In this document: positions 47,116-47,309 of the stretch, piece after piece
How positions within the stretch are numbered: position 1 is the first letter of the stretch
How the letters are laid out: each line of letters begins with the position of its first letter
Virus record (IMG/VR): IMGVR_UViG_3300034402_000016
Coordinates: 1 to 47,309 of that record
DNA from: a virus
DNA length: 47,309 nucleotides
Strand: one strand, 5' to 3'
Program-made: the position numbers and the translations under genes
The notes under the pieces: model-generated
Seen by the model: the letters and a program-made list of their open reading frames with translations, nothing else
Database searches by the model: none
What the model was told of the DNA's origin: nothing

Positions 47116-47309
47116 GTTTCTTCTTACAGAGAACGCTTAACAGAAAATAACCAGCCATCAGGCTTTGCAAGACATTGCCGTAGATGATCTCGCTATTACC
47201 ACCCAGACCGTTAAATAGGTACACGGTGAACCCGATGAAGATGGCGTGACAACCCGGACCAGCCTGCGCACTGCCGAACATCTTCAAAAGGATGCCGATA
47301 AATAAACCG
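47078..47309 (-). CDS. C-terminal end of a membrane protein, cut by the window edge
   Basis: The minus-strand frame stays open to the window edge (47309), so the M at 47287 is not necessarily the start. The visible part has three hydrophobic stretches (GLFIGILLKMF, AIFIGFTVYLFNGLGG and NVLQSLMAGYFLLSVLC) and a basic tail (KKKHEKRALNHGLRA). It resembles the last helices of an O-antigen polymerase/ligase-type protein, but this is not certain. It overlaps the glycosyltransferase start by 38 nt, suggesting one operon. Confidence 0.55.
   Translation of the reverse strand, partial: GLFIGILLKMFGSAQAGPGCHAIFIGFTVYLFNGLGGNSEIIYGNVLQSLMAGYFLLSVLCKKKHEKRALNHGLRA

Overview
This window is almost entirely one tailed-phage genome, or most of one. 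It is tightly packed, nearly all on the + strand, with ATGA/TGATG stop-start overlaps throughout, and it has a long non-contractile (siphovirus-type) tail module. The host cannot be named from the sequence. A Gram-negative bacterium is likely: Shine-Dalgarno sites are good, one protein has a lipobox, and two fibres carry Sec signal peptides. I see no integrase, no classical repressor, no tRNA and no certain endolysin.

Layout. (1) 1-100: a consensus sigma70 promoter with a perfect operator palindrome inside it. (2) 114-3986: early genes, including a SWIM zinc finger, an excisionase-like HTH, a Gp157 homologue broken by a +1 frameshift, and a probable recombination protein. (3) 3986-10148: a ParB-family protein followed by a PRTRC (ParB-related, ThiF-related cassette) gene set: C-like, F-position gene, B (E2-like), A (JAB/MPN protease with an intact JAMM motif), one small extra gene, and ThiF (E1-like). 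This is a compact ubiquitin-like conjugation/deconjugation cassette inside a phage and is the most notable system here. (4) 10186-13842: small zinc-ribbon and HTH genes, then a lambda O/P-like replication pair. The initiator gene carries six palindromic iterons in its coding sequence, so it probably contains the origin; a DnaC-like helicase loader follows. (5) 13855-20485: mostly unrecognised small genes, a DUF6745-type protein with an 18-copy 9-bp repeat, and a VRR-NUC nuclease. (6) 20681-22432: a lipoprotein, small membrane proteins and a stand-alone HD-GYP phosphodiesterase-like protein, possibly the lysis area. (7) 22425-45858: packaging, head and tail in normal order: terminase, portal, minor head, a 388-nt palindrome-rich gap, scaffold, P22-like coat, connectors, tail tube, G/GT chaperones with an A AAA AAG slippery site, tape measure, DUF2460, DUF2163, NlpC/P60, TipJ-like protein and two fibres. 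(8) 45866-47309: a 72-bp exact repeat of the first fibre's 3' end, running directly into a minus-strand GT39-like membrane glycosyltransferase and the end of another membrane gene. This is a change of genomic context, or possibly an assembly junction.

Scattered elements tie the genome together. An ATCTGGCA-loop-TGCCAGAT hairpin occurs four times, with a fifth pair of half-sites just upstream of the early promoter; the pattern recalls the dispersed centromeres of phage-plasmid N15. A separate GC-rich box followed by AAAATTAA occurs three times, always in gaps ahead of gene modules.
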